DNA from: Mycolicibacterium lacusdiani | GTDB lineage: Bacteria; Actinomycetota; Actinomycetes; Mycobacteriales; Mycobacteriaceae | DNA length: 64,000 nucleotides | Direction: 5' to 3' | Assembly (NCBI RefSeq): GCF_021916785.1 | Contig: NZ_JAKCFC010000006.1 | Span: 124,001 to 188,000 of the forward strand | Shown: in pieces, positions 53,487 through 64,000 of the stretch | How positions within the stretch are numbered: position 1 is the stretch's first letter | How the letters are laid out: each line of letters opens with the position of its first letter | Notes under the pieces: generated by a model | What the model was told of the DNA's origin: nothing | The model's database searches: none | Seen by the model: only the letters and a program-made list of their open reading frames with translations | Made by a program: the position numbers and the translations under genes

Positions 53487-53627
53487 CCGACGGACCTCCA
53501 GCCTCTCGACGGTCAGCTGAGAAAGAGCCTATCGGCGGTCGGAGGGGGTCGGATGCACCAGTTACTCTCGCCGCACGGCAGTCCACGCACCGTGGCTCCG
53601 GCGCAGCGACCCGGGAGAAGTGACAGC

Positions 53628-54257
53628 GTGCTCATCACGATCGAGGGCGTCGACGGCGCGGGCAAGCGCACCCTGACCGACGGGTTGCGCGCGTCGTTCG
53701 AGGCGGACGGCAAGACCGTCACCACCCTCGCGTTCCCGCGCTACAAGCAGTCGGTCCACGCCGACGTCGCCTCCGAGGCCCTGCATGGCCGCCACGGCGA
53801 CCTCGCGGACTCGGTCTACGCGATGGCGATGCTGTTCGCGCTCGACCGGGCAGGCGCGCGCGACGACATCGAGCGGCTCCGCGCCGACGTCGACGTCGTG
53901 ATCCTCGACCGCTACGTCGCCTCCAACGCCGCCTACAGCGCCGCGCGCCTGCACCAGGGCGTCGACGGCGAGGTCGTGAGCTGGATACGCGCGCTGGAGT
54001 TCGACCGGTTCGCGATGCCGATGCCCGACTGGCAGGTTCTGCTGGCCGTGCCGACCGAGTTGGCCGCCCAACGGGCGCAGCGACGCGCCGAGACCGACGC
54101 CGACCGCGCTCGCGACGCCTACGAGCGCGACGACGGTCTGCAGCGCCGCACCAACGAGGCGTACGCCGCGCTGGCTGCGCAGAACTGGTGCGGCCCTTGG
54201 CACGTCGCTGGCCCGGACACCACGGCCGCCGAGCTGGCGTCGGCGCTGCGGGCCTGA
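53628..54257 (+). CDS. tmk: Thymidylate kinase
   Basis: The 209-residue enzyme phosphorylates dTMP to dTDP. The P-loop EGVDGAGKRT, the DRYVASNAAYSAARL segment and an arginine-rich lid are characteristic of the mycobacterial form. GTG 53628 gives the usual start LITIEGVDG; an upstream extension in the same frame runs into the Esx cassette on the other strand. It is the counterpart of Rv3247c. It precedes mtrA by 75 bases. Confidence 0.94.
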   Translation: MLITIEGVDGAGKRTLTDGLRASFEADGKTVTTLAFPRYKQSVHADVASEALHGRHGDLADSVYAMAMLFALDRAGARDDIERLRADVDVVILDRYVASNAAYSAARLHQGVDGEVVSWIRALEFDRFAMPMPDWQVLLAVPTELAAQRAQRRAETDADRARDAYERDDGLQRRTNEAYAALAAQNWCGPWHVAGPDTTAAELASALRA

Positions 54258-54332
54258 GCGCGGGGCGCGCTGCCCGCCCAACGGCAAAACGCCCGGTGTG
54301 GTAACCGGGGTTTATCGCGCATCGGTGACACC

Positions 54333-55019
54333 ATGGTCACCATGAGGCAAAGGATTCTGGTCGTCGACGACGATCCATCGCTGGCCGAGATGCTGACGAT
54401 CGTGCTGCGCGGTGAAGGATTCGACACGGCCGTGATCGGCGACGGCAGCCAGGCGCTGACCGCAGTGCGCGAACTGCGGCCCGATTTGGTGCTGCTGGAC
54501 CTCATGCTGCCCGGCATGAACGGCATCGACGTGTGCCGCGTCCTGCGCGCCGACTCCGGTGTGCCGATCGTGATGCTGACCGCCAAGACCGACACCGTCG
54601 ACGTGGTGCTCGGCCTGGAGTCCGGCGCCGACGACTACGTCATGAAGCCGTTCAAGCAGAAGGAACTCGTCGCCCGCGTGCGCGCCCGTCTGCGCCGCAA
54701 CGACGACGGCCCCGCCGAGATGCTGTCGATCGCGGACATCGAGATCGACGTGCCCGCGCACAAGGTCACCCGTGCCGGGGAGCAGATCTCGCTGACGCCG
54801 CTGGAGTTCGACCTGCTCGTGGCGCTGGCACGCAAACCGCGCCAGGTGTTTACTCGAGATGTGCTGCTCGAGCAGGTCTGGGGCTACCGGCACCCCGCTG
54901 ACACCCGGCTGGTGAACGTCCACGTGCAGCGGCTGCGCGCCAAGGTCGAGACCGATCCGGAGAACCCGCAGGTGGTGCTCACCGTTCGAGGAGTGGGATA
55001 CAAGGCCGGACCCCCATGA
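54333..55019 (+). CDS. mtrA: Response regulator MtrA
   Basis: The 228-residue OmpR-type regulator has a receiver domain with phosphoacceptor Asp56 and a winged-helix DNA-binding domain (about residues 130-225) with TPLEFDLLVALARKP and VQRLRAKVE. It is almost identical to the M. tuberculosis protein, which controls dnaA, ripA and other cell-cycle and wall genes. It overlaps mtrB as ATGA, so both are made together. Confidence 0.97.
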   Translation: MVTMRQRILVVDDDPSLAEMLTIVLRGEGFDTAVIGDGSQALTAVRELRPDLVLLDLMLPGMNGIDVCRVLRADSGVPIVMLTAKTDTVDVVLGLESGADDYVMKPFKQKELVARVRARLRRNDDGPAEMLSIADIEIDVPAHKVTRAGEQISLTPLEFDLLVALARKPRQVFTRDVLLEQVWGYRHPADTRLVNVHVQRLRAKVETDPENPQVVLTVRGVGYKAGPP

Positions 55020-56668
55020 TCTTCGGCTCCAAGCGCATCCGGGGCGGCTGGGGGCAAGGCCCCGTGCTGCGCGGGCTTGGAGCGCTGACCCGGGCACTGT
55101 CCTTCGCGTGGCGTCGTTCCCTGCAATTGCGGGTGGTGTCGCTGACCCTCGGACTGTCGCTGGCCGTCATCCTCGTGCTGGGGTTCGTGCTCACCAGTCA
55201 GGTGACCGACCGCATCCTCGACGTCAAGGTGCGTGCCGCCACCGAGGAGATCGACCGCGCCCGCACCACCGTCAGCGGCATCGTCGGCGGCGAGGAGACC
55301 CGCTCGCTCGACAGCAGCCTGCAGCTCGCGCGCAACACGCTCATCGACCGCAAGGCCGACTCCGGCGCCGGTCTCGCAGGCGCGTTCGACGCCGTGCTGG
55401 TGGTGCCGGGCGACGGGCCGCGCGCCGCGACCGCCGCAGGCCCGGTCGGCCAGGTGCCGGATACGTTGCGCGACTTCGTGAAGGCCGGTCAGGTCAGCTA
55501 CCAGTACGCGACCGTCCGCACCGACGGCTTCAACGGGCCCGCCCTGATCGTCGGCAGCCCCACGTCGTCGGCCGTCACGAATCTCGAGCTGTATCTGATC
55601 TTCCCGTTGAACAACGAGGAATCCACCATCGCGTTGGTGCGCGGGACGATGGCCACCGGCGGCATCGTGCTGCTGGGTCTGCTCGCCGCGATCGCACTCC
55701 TGGTGGCCCGGCAGATCGTGCTGCCGGTGCGCTCGGCGTCGCGGATCGCCGAGCGGTTCGCCGAAGGACACCTCACCGAGCGCATGCCGGTCCGCGGCGA
55801 GGACGACATGGCCCGCCTGGCGGTCTCGTTCAACGACATGGCGGAGAGCCTGTCCCGCCAGATCACCCAGCTCGAGGAATTCGGAAACCTGCAGCGCCGC
55901 TTCACCTCCGACGTCAGCCACGAGCTGCGGACGCCGCTGACCACGGTGCGCATGGCCGCCGACCTGATCTACGACCACAGCGACGACCTCGAGCCCGCGC
56001 TGCGCCGGTCGACCGAGTTGATGGTCAGTGAACTGGACCGGTTCGAGAGCCTGCTGAGCGACCTGCTCGAGATCTCGCGGCACGACGCCGGCGTCGCCGA
56101 ACTGTCCGTCGAATCGGTCGACCTGCGGTCGACCGTCGAGAGCGCGCTCGACGACGTCGGGCACCTGGCCAAGGACGCCGACGTTGACCTCATCGTCGAC
56201 CTGCCCGGCGAGCACGTCATCGCCGAGGTCGATCCCCGCCGCGTCGAACGCATCCTGCGCAACCTCATCGCCAACGCCATCGACCACGCCGAGCGCAAGC
56301 CCGTGCGCATCCGGATGGCCGCCGACGACGACACCGTCGCCGTCACCGTGCGCGACTACGGCGTCGGTCTGCGGCCCGGTGAAGAAAAGCTCGTCTTCAG
56401 CCGGTTCTGGCGCTCGGACCCGTCGCGCGTGCGGCGCTCGGGTGGCACCGGACTGGGCCTGGCCATCAGCATCGAAGACGCCCGACTGCACCAGGGCCGC
56501 CTCGAAGCCTGGGGCGAGCCGGGCAAGGGCGCGTGCTTCCGCCTGACCCTGCCGCTGGTGCGTGGTCACAAGGTGACGGCCAGCCCGCTGCCGTTGAAGC
56601 CGGCGGGACCCGACCGGCCGCCGCGCCGACCGGCGCGAGAGCGCGAACCGGCGGGGGACCGGGCGTGA
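55016..56668 (+). CDS. mtrB: Sensor histidine kinase MtrB
   Basis: The 550-residue kinase has two membrane helices (about residues 40-62 and 213-235) around an extracytoplasmic sensor domain. A HAMP domain, a phosphoacceptor His302 in SDVSHELRTPL, and an ATPase domain with NLIANAIDHAE, VRDYGVGL and GGTGLGLAIS follow. It phosphorylates MtrA and interacts with LpqB. The stop overlaps lpqB as GTGA. The C-terminal tail is arginine- and proline-rich. Confidence 0.96.
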   Translation: MIFGSKRIRGGWGQGPVLRGLGALTRALSFAWRRSLQLRVVSLTLGLSLAVILVLGFVLTSQVTDRILDVKVRAATEEIDRARTTVSGIVGGEETRSLDSSLQLARNTLIDRKADSGAGLAGAFDAVLVVPGDGPRAATAAGPVGQVPDTLRDFVKAGQVSYQYATVRTDGFNGPALIVGSPTSSAVTNLELYLIFPLNNEESTIALVRGTMATGGIVLLGLLAAIALLVARQIVLPVRSASRIAERFAEGHLTERMPVRGEDDMARLAVSFNDMAESLSRQITQLEEFGNLQRRFTSDVSHELRTPLTTVRMAADLIYDHSDDLEPALRRSTELMVSELDRFESLLSDLLEISRHDAGVAELSVESVDLRSTVESALDDVGHLAKDADVDLIVDLPGEHVIAEVDPRRVERILRNLIANAIDHAERKPVRIRMAADDDTVAVTVRDYGVGLRPGEEKLVFSRFWRSDPSRVRRSGGTGLGLAISIEDARLHQGRLEAWGEPGKGACFRLTLPLVRGHKVTASPLPLKPAGPDRPPRRPAREREPAGDRA

Positions 56669-58431
56669 GACGCGCCGTGGCCGCCATGGCCGCGATCGTG
56701 ATCGGCGCCAGCCTGGTGGGCTGTGCCGGCGTGCCCAGTTCCTCTGCGCCACAGGCGATCGGCACCGTCGAACGCCCCGCGCCACCGAGCCTGCCCACGC
56801 CGAACCCCGGCATGGATCCCGACGTTCTGCTGCGGGAGTTCCTCAAGGCGACCGCCGACCCCGCCAACCGCCATCTGGCCGCGCGCCAGTTCCTGACGGA
56901 GTCGGCGTCGCAGGCGTGGGACGACGCGGGCAGTGCGCTCCTGATCGACCGTGTGGTGTTCGTCGAGACCCGCGGGCCCGAGCGTGTCACCGTCACGATG
57001 AAGGCCGACATCCTCGGCTCGCTGTCGGACATGGGCGTCTTCGAAACGGGGGAGGGCGCCCTGCCCGACCCCGGCCCGATCGAGCTGGTGAAGACCCCGG
57101 CCGGGTGGCGCATCGACAAGCTCCCCAACGGAGTGTTCCTCGACTGGGCGCAGTTCCAGGCCACCTACAAGCGCAACACGCTGTACTTCGTCGACCCGAC
57201 GGGCCAGACCGTCGTGCCCGACCCGCGCTACGTCGCGGTGTCCGATCCCGAACTGCTCGCCACCGAACTCGTCACGAAGCTGGTGTCGGGACCGCGGCCG
57301 GAGATGGACGACACGGTCCGCAACCTGCTCGGCTCGCCGTTGCGGCTGCGCGGTCCGGTGACGCGCGCCGACGGCGGCAAGACCGGCGTCGGCCGAGGGT
57401 ACGGCGGGGCGCGGGTCGAACTCGAGAACCTCTCGACCACCGATCCGCACAGCCGCACACTGCTTGCCGCGCAGTTGATCTGGACGTTGTCGCGGGCCGG
57501 TGTCAACGGGCCCTACGTCATCAACGCCGACGGCGCCGCGCTCGACGACCGGTTCGCCGAGGGCTGGAGCACCTCCGACGTCGCGGCCACCGACCCCGGC
57601 GCCGACCCCGGCGCCGCTGCCGGACTGCACGCCCTGGTGGGTGGCTCGCTGGTGGCGCTCGACGGACAGCGCGCCCCACGGGTGTCAGGATCGTTCGGGC
57701 AGTTGCCCGGCCAGACCGCGGCGACGCTGTCGCGCAGCGGGCAGGAGGCGGCAGCGGTCGTGACACAGCGTCCCGGTGCGCCGGACATGGCGTCGGTGCT
57801 GTGGGTCGGACCGCTGGGCGGCAACGCCGCACAAGCCATCGACGGACGAATGCTGACCCGGCCGACCTGGTCGCTGGACTCGGCGATCTGGGTGGTCGTG
57901 GACGGCGTCAACGTGGTGCGCGTCATCCAAGAGGCGGCATCGGGGCAGCCCGCCCGCATCCCGGTCGACTCGGCGGCCGTGGCGACGCGCTTTCCCGGCC
58001 CCATCACCGACCTGAAGTTGTCGCGCGACGGGACCCGCGCGGCGATCGTCGTCGAGGGCCAGGTGATCCTGGCGAGCGTCGTGCAGACCCAGGGCGGGCA
58101 GTACGCGCTCACCTACCCGCGGCGGTTGGGGTTCGGTCTGGGCGACACCGCGGTGTCGCTGGCGTGGCGCACCGGCGACGACATCGTCGTGACGCGGACC
58201 GACGCGCAGCATCCGGTGTCCTACGTCAACCTCGACGGGGTGAACTCCGACGGACCCAGCCGCAACCTGCTGGCCCCGGTGACCACCGTGGCGGCCAACC
58301 CGTCGTCGGTGTACGTCGCGGATCAGCGTGGCGTGCTGCAACTCTCGGGTGCCGCCGCCGAGGGCGACCCGGTCTGGACCGAGGTGCGGCCGTTGATGGT
58401 GGCCGGTGCGATGCCGGTGCTACCGGGCTGA
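56665..58431 (+). CDS. lpqB: Lipoprotein LpqB, MtrAB accessory protein
   Basis: The 588-residue lipoprotein has lipobox LVGC (Cys20), a GerMN-type domain (about residues 190-320) and a C-terminal beta-propeller-like region. In mycobacteria LpqB binds the outer part of MtrB and tunes its activity. The GTG start is inside the mtrB stop. Its last 12 bases overlap the end of the convergent dehydrogenase gene. Confidence 0.95.
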   Translation: MRRAVAAMAAIVIGASLVGCAGVPSSSAPQAIGTVERPAPPSLPTPNPGMDPDVLLREFLKATADPANRHLAARQFLTESASQAWDDAGSALLIDRVVFVETRGPERVTVTMKADILGSLSDMGVFETGEGALPDPGPIELVKTPAGWRIDKLPNGVFLDWAQFQATYKRNTLYFVDPTGQTVVPDPRYVAVSDPELLATELVTKLVSGPRPEMDDTVRNLLGSPLRLRGPVTRADGGKTGVGRGYGGARVELENLSTTDPHSRTLLAAQLIWTLSRAGVNGPYVINADGAALDDRFAEGWSTSDVAATDPGADPGAAAGLHALVGGSLVALDGQRAPRVSGSFGQLPGQTAATLSRSGQEAAAVVTQRPGAPDMASVLWVGPLGGNAAQAIDGRMLTRPTWSLDSAIWVVVDGVNVVRVIQEAASGQPARIPVDSAAVATRFPGPITDLKLSRDGTRAAIVVEGQVILASVVQTQGGQYALTYPRRLGFGLGDTAVSLAWRTGDDIVVTRTDAQHPVSYVNLDGVNSDGPSRNLLAPVTTVAANPSSVYVADQRGVLQLSGAAAEGDPVWTEVRPLMVAGAMPVLPG

Positions 58432-59277
58432 CTGCGCCGAGCGCTGGCGCTCGACGAACTCGATCGACATCCGCTGCATGAAGCCAGGGGCGAAACGCGC
58501 GACCCGCCAGGCGGTGCGGGCCTGCCGCGGCCACACCAGCAGCGCCCTGTTGCGTTCGATGGCGATCAACGTGTCACGGGCCAGGTCGTCGGGTGAGGCG
58601 AACGTCGCGCTGCGCTGACCCATTCGGTAGAAGTCCCTGCCGACGAACCCGCCGACCGCGCCCTTGTCGAGGATCGGTGTCTCGACCGCCGTCGGGCAGA
58701 TGGCCAGCACGCCGACGCCGCGACCAGCTGCCTCCGAGCGCAGGGCGAGGGACAGCCCGACGACGGCGTGCTTGCTCATCACGTAACTGGTGATCTGGCC
58801 CGCCGCCGCCAGACCTGCCATAGACGCGGTGTTGACGATGTGGCCGTGGCCCTGGCGAACCATCTGCGGATAGGCGGCGGCCACCCCGTGGACGACGCCG
58901 CGGATGTTCACGTCGATCACGGCGTTCCACTGGTCGAGCGTCAACAGTTCCGTGTCGCCACCGAAGGTGATGCCCGCGTTGTTGAACATCAGGTCGAGTC
59001 GGCCCGCCGCGGCCACGACGTCGTCGACGCACGCCTGCACCGCGGCCGCGTCGGTGACGTCCAGTCGCGCGGAGCGGGCACCCAGCGCAGTGGCGGTGCG
59101 CTCCGCGGCGTCACCGTCGACGTCGGTGCACAGCACGCGGGCGCCCACGCCGGCGAGGGCCCGACACAGCGCGGCGCCGATGCCGGACCCCGCGCCGGTG
59201 ACGATTGCCGTCTTGGCTGACCAAAATCCCCGGTCGCTTCGCTCCTGCCCGCCGGACCAGAACCCCCGGTCCCTCAC
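58420..59277 (-). CDS. Short-chain dehydrogenase/reductase with a repeat-derived N-terminus
   Basis: The 285-residue SDR has the cofactor loop TGAGSGIGAAL, NNAGITFGG and the catalytic YVMSK with an upstream Ser in NTASMAG. The C-terminus is longer than usual, with LLVWPRQARTAWR. The first 20 residues contain the peptide DRGFWS twice and come from a short DNA repeat. They are foreign to the family. GTG 59277 overlaps the stop of the other SDR gene. The substrate is unknown. Confidence 0.85.
   Translation of the reverse strand: MRDRGFWSGGQERSDRGFWSAKTAIVTGAGSGIGAALCRALAGVGARVLCTDVDGDAAERTATALGARSARLDVTDAAAVQACVDDVVAAAGRLDLMFNNAGITFGGDTELLTLDQWNAVIDVNIRGVVHGVAAAYPQMVRQGHGHIVNTASMAGLAAAGQITSYVMSKHAVVGLSLALRSEAAGRGVGVLAICPTAVETPILDKGAVGGFVGRDFYRMGQRSATFASPDDLARDTLIAIERNRALLVWPRQARTAWRVARFAPGFMQRMSIEFVERQRSAQSAR
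59219..59271. repeat. Two imperfect 17-base direct repeats at the start of an SDR gene
   Basis: Copies at 59219-59235 and 59255-59271 agree at 15 of 17 positions and start 36 bases apart. They encode the repeated DRGFWS at the N-terminus of the minus-strand SDR. Similar GAGCGAAGCGAC-containing short repeats are, from memory, common between genes in mycobacteria. Confidence 0.6.
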
Positions 59278-60050
59278 GCCGTGCCCATCAACCGGTTCAG
59301 GTGACCCATCACGTCCGGGTAGCGCTTCATGTGGGCGCCGCCGTTGATGTCGAGCACCTCACCGGTGATCCACGATGCCTTCTCCGAGCAGAGGAACACC
59401 ACGGCGTCGGCGATGTCCTCGGGCGTGCCCGCCCGGCCGAGCACGGTGTTCTCGACGTAGTCCTCGACGACGCCGGGCACCAGTGCTGCGCCCTCGGTGA
59501 GTGGGGTGCGGACGAAGCCCGGGGCGACGGCGTTGACCCGGATCCCTCGCGCCGACAGCTCCATGGCGGCCACCTGGGTGAGCATCGACAAGCCGGCCTT
59601 GGCCGAGCAGTAGGCGCTCATGCCCGCCGCGGGCTGGCGGCCGTTGAGCGACGAGATCCACAGCAGCGCACCGCCGTCGCGCAGATTGCGGCCCGCGTGC
59701 TTGGCGACGATGAGCGACCCCGTCAGGCAGACGTCGATGACGGAGCGGAACTGGTCGACGGGCATGTCGACGATGAGGCTGATGTTGCTGAAACCCGCCG
59801 TGGTGACCACGACGTCGAGGGGGCCCGACGCTTCGAACAGCGCGGCGACCGAGTCCTCGTCGGTGACGTTCACGGCAGCCGCCGCGTGCGGCTCGCCCAG
59901 TTCGGCAGCGCGCACCGACGCACCGTCGGCGTCGAGGTCGGCGACCAGGACCCGGTAGCCCTCGGCGGCCAAGGCCTTCGCCGATGCCCAGCCGATGCCC
60001 GACGCGCCCCCGATGACGAGTGCCGTCCGCCCGCCGTCGTCTTCAGTCAC
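59274..60050 (-). CDS. Short-chain dehydrogenase/reductase
   Basis: The 258-residue classical SDR has GGASGIGWA for NAD(P), TTAGFSN in place of NNAG, Ser in WISSLNG, and the catalytic YCSAK. The C-terminal SWITGEVLDINGG is typical. The substrate is unknown; many such mycobacterial enzymes act on steroids or fatty acyl compounds. GTG 60050 is the start. It diverges from the ComF-like gene and is coupled to the second SDR. Confidence 0.88.
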   Translation of the reverse strand: MTEDDGGRTALVIGGASGIGWASAKALAAEGYRVLVADLDADGASVRAAELGEPHAAAAVNVTDEDSVAALFEASGPLDVVVTTAGFSNISLIVDMPVDQFRSVIDVCLTGSLIVAKHAGRNLRDGGALLWISSLNGRQPAAGMSAYCSAKAGLSMLTQVAAMELSARGIRVNAVAPGFVRTPLTEGAALVPGVVEDYVENTVLGRAGTPEDIADAVVFLCSEKASWITGEVLDINGGAHMKRYPDVMGHLNRLMGTA

Positions 60051-60152
60051 TGTGCCTCCAGATCTAAGGATCGGCCAACTGTAAGTGACTCGACACCGCG
60101 GGCGGCCGCCTTCGCGACCAGCGGTGTCGGAGGCCCGCCCCAGACTGGTCGC

Positions 60153-60779
60153 GTGCTGGCCGATCTCGTCCTCCCGCTCGAATGCGGCGGCTGCGGCGCA
60201 CCGGGGGTCCGGTGGTGCGGGCCCTGCGCGGACGCGCTGATGACCAGGGCCGCCGAGCCGCTACTGGTCTCGCCGCGGCTCGACCCCGGCGCGCCGGTGT
60301 TCGTGCTCGGCCGCTACGTAGGCGCCCGCAGGCAGGCCATCGTCGCGGTCAAGGAACGGGGACGCGCCGACCTCGTCGTTCCGCTGGGGGCGGCGCTCGA
60401 GATCGGCCTGGGCAGGCTGGTGACCTGGGGCGTGGTGCCGCGAGGGCCGGTGCTGGTGCCCGCACCCACCCGTGCCACGTCTGCGCGCCGGCGCGGTGGC
60501 GACCCGGTGGCACGCATGGCCAAGCTCGCGGCGGGTCCCGATGGCGTCGTCGTCGAAGCGCTGCGCATGCGCGCGTTCACCAGGGATTCGGTCGGCTTGT
60601 CCGCCGCGGAGCGACAACGCAACGTCGCCGGTCGGGTCCGGCTGCGACGGCCGGTCGACGGTGAGGTGGTCCTGATCGACGACGTCGTGACGACCGGTGC
60701 CACCGCAGCCGAATCGGTCCGCGTCCTGCAAACAGCAGGCGCGCGCGTCAGCGCGGTCCTCGCGATCGCCCACGCATGA
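60153..60779 (+). CDS. ComF-family phosphoribosyltransferase-like protein
   Basis: The 208-residue protein has N-terminal CGGCG and CGPC pairs, likely a zinc site, and a C-terminal phosphoribosyltransferase domain with the PRPP loop VLIDDVVTTGATA. It matches Rv3242c. ComF proteins help natural DNA uptake in other bacteria; in mycobacteria the role is not known. GTG 60153 gives the family start. No gene is seen in the next 277 bases before hpf. Confidence 0.86.
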   Translation: MLADLVLPLECGGCGAPGVRWCGPCADALMTRAAEPLLVSPRLDPGAPVFVLGRYVGARRQAIVAVKERGRADLVVPLGAALEIGLGRLVTWGVVPRGPVLVPAPTRATSARRRGGDPVARMAKLAAGPDGVVVEALRMRAFTRDSVGLSAAERQRNVAGRVRLRRPVDGEVVLIDDVVTTGATAAESVRVLQTAGARVSAVLAIAHA

Positions 60780-61056
60780 CCGTCGGCCGGTGTCACGCCG
60801 AGGTGAACGGGAACGAACAGTTGGCGACCGGTCTGCGAAATTTGTGGCACGAACCGGTGAACTCGGACTACCTTCGAGGACAACCGATCGTGAGTTCCTC
60901 ACGAGGGCGCTGATTCAACCAGCGCCACATCGCCTGGCAGCGGTAGGAGGTGAGTCCTCGACACCTTGCGCCGGTGGGTGGCGACTTGCAGGTCCCGTCG
61001 GCGCGTTTCCCGACCAGCCGGCACGCCTCGATGCGTGCGACGCGAAGAGAAACGAG

Positions 61057-61746
61057 ATGCCAAGTATGTCAACAAAATCCGTGCAACCCGACCAGTCGAC
61101 CATGGTCGTCGACGGGGAACGGCCAGCAGCGCCGAGCGCCGAGGTGGTCGTCAAGGGCCGCAACGTCGAAGTCCCCGACCACTTCCGCACCTACGTCTCA
61201 GAGAAGCTGGCTCGCCTCGAGCGCTTCGATCGCACCATCTACCTGTTCGACGTCGAACTCGACCACGAGCGCAACCGTCGTCAACGCAAGAACTGCCAGC
61301 ACGTGGAGATCACGGCGCGCGGCCGCGGCCCGGTGGTTCGCGGAGAGGCCTGCGCCGACAGCTTCTACGCCGCGCTCGAGGGCGCGGTAAGCAAACTCGA
61401 GAACCGACTCCGTCGCAGCAAGGACCGACGCAAGATCCACTACGGCGACAAGACGCCGGTGTCGGTGGCCGAGGCGACCAAGGTCGTCGACCCCGATGCA
61501 TTCCTTCCTCCCGTCCCCGCCACGGAGGAGGCCGCCGACCAGAACGGCGCGGCCACCGAACACGAACCCGGTCACATCGTGCGGACCAAGGAACACCCCG
61601 CCAACCCGATGACCGTCGACGACGCCCTCTACGAGATGGAACTCGTGGGTCATGACTTCTTCCTGTTCCACGACAAGGAGAGCGACAGGCCGAGCGTCGT
61701 CTACCGACGGCACGCCTACGACTACGGGCTGATCAGACTGTCCTGA
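61057..61746 (+). CDS. hpf: Long-form ribosome hibernation promoting factor
   Basis: The 229-residue protein has the N-terminal ribosome-binding domain (about residues 30-130, VVVKGRNVEVPDHFRTY and AHVEI-type strand CQHVEITARG) and the C-terminal dimerisation domain with IVRTKEHPANPMTVDDALYEMELVGHDFFLF in its normal place. It stabilises inactive ribosomes in stasis. It is the counterpart of Rv3241c and of the M. smegmatis factor MPY. ATG 61057 is used; ATG 61066 is possible. A hairpin follows its stop. Confidence 0.92.
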   Translation: MPSMSTKSVQPDQSTMVVDGERPAAPSAEVVVKGRNVEVPDHFRTYVSEKLARLERFDRTIYLFDVELDHERNRRQRKNCQHVEITARGRGPVVRGEACADSFYAALEGAVSKLENRLRRSKDRRKIHYGDKTPVSVAEATKVVDPDAFLPPVPATEEAADQNGAATEHEPGHIVRTKEHPANPMTVDDALYEMELVGHDFFLFHDKESDRPSVVYRRHAYDYGLIRLS

Positions 61747-61755
61747 CCACCCCGG

Positions 61756-61795
61756 CCGGCACGGGGTCCCCGAACGGGGGCTCACGTGCCGGTTT
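61756..61795 (+). terminator. Stem-loop terminator after hpf
   Basis: CCGGCACG at 61756-61763 pairs perfectly with CGTGCCGG at 61785-61792. A second inner stem of C and G runs lies between them, and TTT follows. It is 9 bases after the hpf stop and before the secA1 leader, so secA1 is probably transcribed from its own promoter. Confidence 0.72.
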
Positions 61796-61887
61796 GGGCG
61801 GTTGTCTCGGCGAGTCACCTACGATGGGTGTCGTTTGACGGAACACCGGTCAATCGAAAGATCCATCGAACCCGCAGGGGATGCAGC

Positions 61888-64000
<2,113 letters not shown>

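Noticed and set aside
36478..53627. Prophage or integrative element
   Set aside because: No integrase, excisionase, structural phage gene, tRNA or flanking direct repeat was found in or next to the block.

Overview
The window comes from a high-GC actinobacterium, almost certainly a mycobacterium of the fast-growing (Mycolicibacterium) type. The gene order birA - PH-domain protein - GtrA - purK - purE - fadE25 ... LCP ligase - rmlD - wbbL - manB - fbiB/fbiA - whiB2 - pmmA - manA - alkB - rubA - rubB - alkX - sahH ... tmk - mtrA - mtrB - lpqB - comF - hpf - secA1 matches, in the opposite orientation, the M. tuberculosis block from about Rv3279c to Rv3240c. The gene order and the near-identical MtrA, WhiB2 and SecA1 sequences are the basis for this assignment. 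No tRNA, rRNA, CRISPR array or insertion sequence was recognised.

Layout. (1) 1-9.5 kb is an accessory cell-surface locus. It holds four paralogous alpha/beta hydrolases (two lipoproteins, two with an N-terminal membrane anchor), an SGNH/sialate-esterase-like hydrolase, an OafA-type acyltransferase, a YdcF-like protein and a polyprenyl-phosphate sugar-1-phosphate transferase. Together these suggest synthesis and acyl editing of a surface glycan or glycolipid. (2) 9.6-36.5 kb is conserved mycobacterial core: biotin ligase, purine synthesis, arabinogalactan linker and rhamnose genes, GDP-mannose supply, coenzyme F420 synthesis, WhiB2, alkane hydroxylation and S-adenosylhomocysteine hydrolase. 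A secreted glycoside hydrolase sits between rmlD and wbbL. (3) 36.5-53.6 kb is a 17-kb accessory block between sahH and tmk, which are adjacent in M. tuberculosis. (4) 53.6-64 kb returns to core: tmk, mtrAB-lpqB, two short-chain dehydrogenases, a ComF-like protein, hpf and the 5' part of secA1.

The accessory block in (3) is the most notable part. It carries an MpaB-type oxygenase flanked by two small membrane proteins, a secreted lipase, and a TetR regulator facing an apparent mycosporine-like amino acid (UV sunscreen) operon. That operon consists of a degenerate HAD protein, a demethyl-4-deoxygadusol synthase, an O-methyltransferase, a MysC-type ATP-grasp enzyme, a MysD-type D-Ala-D-Ala-ligase homologue and a TauD-type Fe/2-oxoglutarate oxygenase. 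It is followed by a TDP2-like phosphodiesterase, a receiver-PP2C phosphatase and an ANTAR/GAF gene. The block ends with a type VII secretion toxin cassette: two WXG100 proteins, an 804-residue modular toxin and two putative immunity genes.
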